From contig CAKUIF010000008.1 of NCBI GenBank assembly GCA_934660915.1, forward strand, positions 39,915-103,914: a DNA stretch of 64,000 nucleotides. The letters are read 5' to 3'. Numbering within the stretch: the first letter of the stretch is position 1; the number at the start of each line of letters is the position of its first letter. The translations under genes and the position numbers were made by a program. The notes beneath the pieces were generated by a model that was not told the DNA's origin, ran no database searches, and was given only the letters and a program-made list of their open reading frames with translations. Positions 61,668-64,000 of the stretch are shown in pieces. The stretch is from an uncultured Olsenella sp. Lineage in GTDB: Bacteria; Actinomycetota; Coriobacteriia; Coriobacteriales; Atopobiaceae.

Positions 61668-63794
61668 ATGTCAGACCAGCACGACCAGCAGGCAGATCCC
61701 GTCTTCGACCAGGAGCAGAAGCACCTCTCGGCGCTCTACGCCAAGCTCCTCCAGATGCGCGAGGACATCGCGGCCGACCTCGAGAGCAACCACGCCGGCG
61801 CGCGCCAGGACCTTCTGGACATGTCCGAGGAGGTCCGCCTGGACTTCGGCGGCGCGGACGAGACCATCGAGACCCTCGCGGCCATCGAAACCTTGAACGC
61901 CGTCATCGACGCCTACAACCAGTACCACGACTTCAACGTCGAGAAGCTCCGCCGCGTCATCCTGCTGCTCATGCAGCCCTACTTCGCCAAGGTCCGCCTG
62001 CAGATGCGCCCGGGCCGCCCCGCGCGCGACGTCTACATCGGCGCCGCCGGCATGACCGACGAGCACTCGATCCCGCTCGTCGTCGACTGGCGCAGCCCCG
62101 TGGCCGAAACCTACTACAACCAAGAGATGGGCGAGACCTCCTACGAGGTCGATGGAAAGAAGCGCACCGTCAACCTGGAGCTGCGCCGCCAGTTCGACAT
62201 CGTCCGCGACCAGCTCAACATGTACTTCGACACCACCGTGGCCATCGAGGACTCGCTGCTTCTGGGCGCGCTCAAGCGCCACCACTCCGAGAAGCTCCAG
62301 GCCATCACCGCCACGATCCAGCGCGAGCAGAACACCATCGTGCGCCACGAGGACGTACCGGTCCTGCTGGTCAACGGCATCGCGGGCTCCGGAAAGACGT
62401 CCGTCCTGCTGCAGCGCATCGCGTTTTTGCTCTACCGCGAGCGCAAGACCCTCAACCCCGACCAGGTCTACCTCTTTACGCCGAACAACGTGTTCGAGCG
62501 CTACATCGACACCGTGCTGCCGTCCATGGGCGAGGCGAACCCGCAGGTCTTCACCTGGCGCGACTTCATCGAGGCGCAGGGCGCGGGCAACCGCGACGCC
62601 GGCGAGAAGACCGACCCGGCGCAGCTCGAGCGCATCGAGCGCGCCGTCGAGGGCCTTGCCATCGAGGCCGACGACGTGCGCGAGATCCGCGTGGACGACG
62701 CCGTGCTCCTCAAGGCCTCGCAGGTGGAGGGCGCCGTCCGCAAGTTCGAGCGCTTCGGCGCGGGGTCGCGCTTCTGCGCCCTCGTCAAAGACGAGCTCCA
62801 CGACCGCTTGAACCGCCGCTTCGCGCAGATGGCAAAGGACGAGGAACTGCAGGAAGAAGTGCTCGGCTTCGACGTCGACGAGCAGGTCCAGTGGTTCGGC
62901 GAGACCGTGAGCCCCGAGAACGAGGACGCCTGCGCCGACCTCGCGCGCCGCTACGTCGAGCAGCGCTACGCGTCGGCGCACGACCGCATCGACGACCTCT
63001 CGTGGCTGCGCTTCGACCGCATCGGCATGCGCCTGCTCGGACAGCCCGCGCTTTCCGCGACCGAGTGGCTCTACCTGCGCCTTTGCATTACCGGCGCCGG
63101 CGACAAGGCCGCGCGCTACGTCATGGTCGACGAGGTCCAGGACTACACCGTGGCCCAGCTCATGGTGCTCGCACGCCACTTCTCGCGCGCGCACTTCCTG
63201 CTTCTGGGCGACGAGCACCAGGCGATCTTCGAGGGGACCGCGACGTTCGCGCAGATGCGCGAGGTGTTCGAGGGCACGCACGGCCAGGTCGAGGAGTGCC
63301 GCCTGCTCACGAGCTACCGCTCCTCGCCCGAGATCACGGCGATGTTCACGAGCCTGCTCGAGCCCGACGAGCAGTTGCGCCTAACCTCCGTGCACCGCGG
63401 CGGCGTCGCGCCCGTCGTGCGCGAGTTCGCGGCCGATGACGTGGACGGCTACGTCTCTGAGCTGCGGCGCATTGTCGAGGAAGCGCACAGCGAGGAAGGC
63501 CTCACCGCCATCGTGGCCGAGAGCGACCCGCGCTGCGGCTGGCTCGCCAAGCAGCTCGGCGACCGCGTCGAGGTGCTCGGCAAGGACTCCGACCTGCCGC
63601 GCGAGGGCGTCGTGCTGCTGCCGCTGCGCGTGGCCAAGGGCCTCGAGTTTGACCACGTGGTCATCCCCGACGCGCAGGCCGAGGTCTACCCCGACACGCC
63701 GCTCGCGCGCCGCCGCATGTACACGGCCATCAGCCGCGCCATGCACCGCGTGACCGTGCTGTCGCAGGGCGCGATGACGTCGCTTTTGGCGTAG
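61668..63794 (+). CDS. HelD-like UvrD/Rep-family helicase
   Basis: 708 aa. An N-terminal charged helical arm (residues 1-90, EQKHLSALYAKLLQM) precedes the ATPase core, as in HelD, the protein that releases stalled RNA polymerase. Walker A NGIAGSGKTS near residue 240, VMVDEVQDYT (motif II) near 485, GDEHQAIF near 508, LTSYRSSPEI near 548, and VAKGLEFDHVVIPDA with YTAISRAMHRV at the end. Ribosome site CAGGAGCG. Confidence 0.9.
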   Translation: MSDQHDQQADPVFDQEQKHLSALYAKLLQMREDIAADLESNHAGARQDLLDMSEEVRLDFGGADETIETLAAIETLNAVIDAYNQYHDFNVEKLRRVILLLMQPYFAKVRLQMRPGRPARDVYIGAAGMTDEHSIPLVVDWRSPVAETYYNQEMGETSYEVDGKKRTVNLELRRQFDIVRDQLNMYFDTTVAIEDSLLLGALKRHHSEKLQAITATIQREQNTIVRHEDVPVLLVNGIAGSGKTSVLLQRIAFLLYRERKTLNPDQVYLFTPNNVFERYIDTVLPSMGEANPQVFTWRDFIEAQGAGNRDAGEKTDPAQLERIERAVEGLAIEADDVREIRVDDAVLLKASQVEGAVRKFERFGAGSRFCALVKDELHDRLNRRFAQMAKDEELQEEVLGFDVDEQVQWFGETVSPENEDACADLARRYVEQRYASAHDRIDDLSWLRFDRIGMRLLGQPALSATEWLYLRLCITGAGDKAARYVMVDEVQDYTVAQLMVLARHFSRAHFLLLGDEHQAIFEGTATFAQMREVFEGTHGQVEECRLLTSYRSSPEITAMFTSLLEPDEQLRLTSVHRGGVAPVVREFAADDVDGYVSELRRIVEEAHSEEGLTAIVAESDPRCGWLAKQLGDRVEVLGKDSDLPREGVVLLPLRVAKGLEFDHVVIPDAQAEVYPDTPLARRRMYTAISRAMHRVTVLSQGAMTSLLA

Positions 63795-63860
63795 GTCGGG
63801 CGGGACGGGGCGCCCTTCTTGCCGGGTCCTTCTTGCCGCGGGCGACGCGCTCAGGAATCG

Positions 63861-63986
63861 CGGGTTCCAGCCCTCGGACGCGCAGAAACCCCGGGTTCCA
63901 GCCCCGTTTTCTCCTCAAAACGCGGCTGAACTGCACCCCCAAATTTGGACCGTGAAATAAAAGTCCGGGTTCGGGAGGTGCAGTTT
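63861..63986. repeat. Direct repeat and palindrome after helD
   Basis: CGGGTTCCAGCCC occurs twice (63861-63873 and 63892-63904). A hairpin CCGTTTT/AAAACG(C)GG follows near 63904-63925. Then AACTGCACCCCCAAATTTGG (from 63929) pairs imperfectly with the complement of the segment ending TGCAGTT near 63985. This is another non-coding palindrome cluster; no gene is visible to the window end. Confidence 0.6.
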
Positions 63987-64000
63987 GTTTTGAAATGGCA

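Noticed and set aside
63861..63905. tRNA gene suggested by GGGTTCCAGCCC
   Set aside because: The T-loop-like word occurs twice without acceptor, D-arm or anticodon stems around either copy.

Overview
The window is GC-rich DNA (by eye roughly two-thirds G+C) that reads as the chromosome of an anaerobic gut or oral actinobacterium of the class Coriobacteriia, of an Olsenella/Parolsenella/Collinsella type. The grounds are base composition, many twin-arginine lipoprotein signals (RR followed by a lipobox Cys), LytTR/GHKL two-component pairs, a split PurO + PurH purine route, a DUF3516 helicase, mannose-family PTS and ECF transporters. Genus assignment is inference. I see no rRNA, tRNA, CRISPR, prophage or recognisable transposase.

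Region 1 (1-14.7 kb) is dominated by secreted family 3 glycoside hydrolases (GH3) arranged in modules: one or more minus-strand GH3 genes, sometimes with a small cell-surface lipoprotein, divergent from a plus-strand LytTR response regulator / GHKL histidine kinase pair. Modules 1 and 2 lie back to back, and both kinases are followed by the same 99-bp palindromic repeat. A third module lies at 44.7-49.5 kb. A partial GH3 at the left edge and a complete one at 55.7-58.6 kb are circularly permuted (C-terminal domain first).

Region 2 (14.8-30 kb) is housekeeping and transport: engB, a HAD phosphatase, a polar amino-acid ABC transporter with an operator inside its promoter spacer, mntP under a yybP-ykoY (Mn2+) riboswitch, a purO-purH pair under a ZTP riboswitch, a TetR-linked FtsX-type ABC exporter, an MFS exporter, DegV and MarR.

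Region 3 (30-44.6 kb) has a DEAD-box helicase, a DUF2798 membrane protein bracketed by inverted repeat-terminators, a deoC-manA-reductase operon divergent from a mannose-family PTS (fused EIIAB, EIIC, EIID, GntR), and an Abi_2-like defence gene lying between 95-bp direct repeats that copy the end of gntR. It ends with an ECF transporter operon that begins with a Trp-Trp-Trp leader peptide and attenuator and encodes two TrpP-like S components.

Region 4 (49.5-64 kb) has a CapA-like lipoprotein, asnS, pyrE, a nuclease-fold protein between two copies of another palindromic element, a permuted GH3-nitroreductase-TetR group, a Ski2-type helicase and a HelD-like helicase.

Two themes run through the window. 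One is the reuse of GH3 + AgrC-like two-component modules, probably for sensing and hydrolysing particular glycosides outside the cell. The other is an unusually rich set of unrelated intergenic palindromes of about 60-150 bp, several of which act as terminators or bracket accessory genes.
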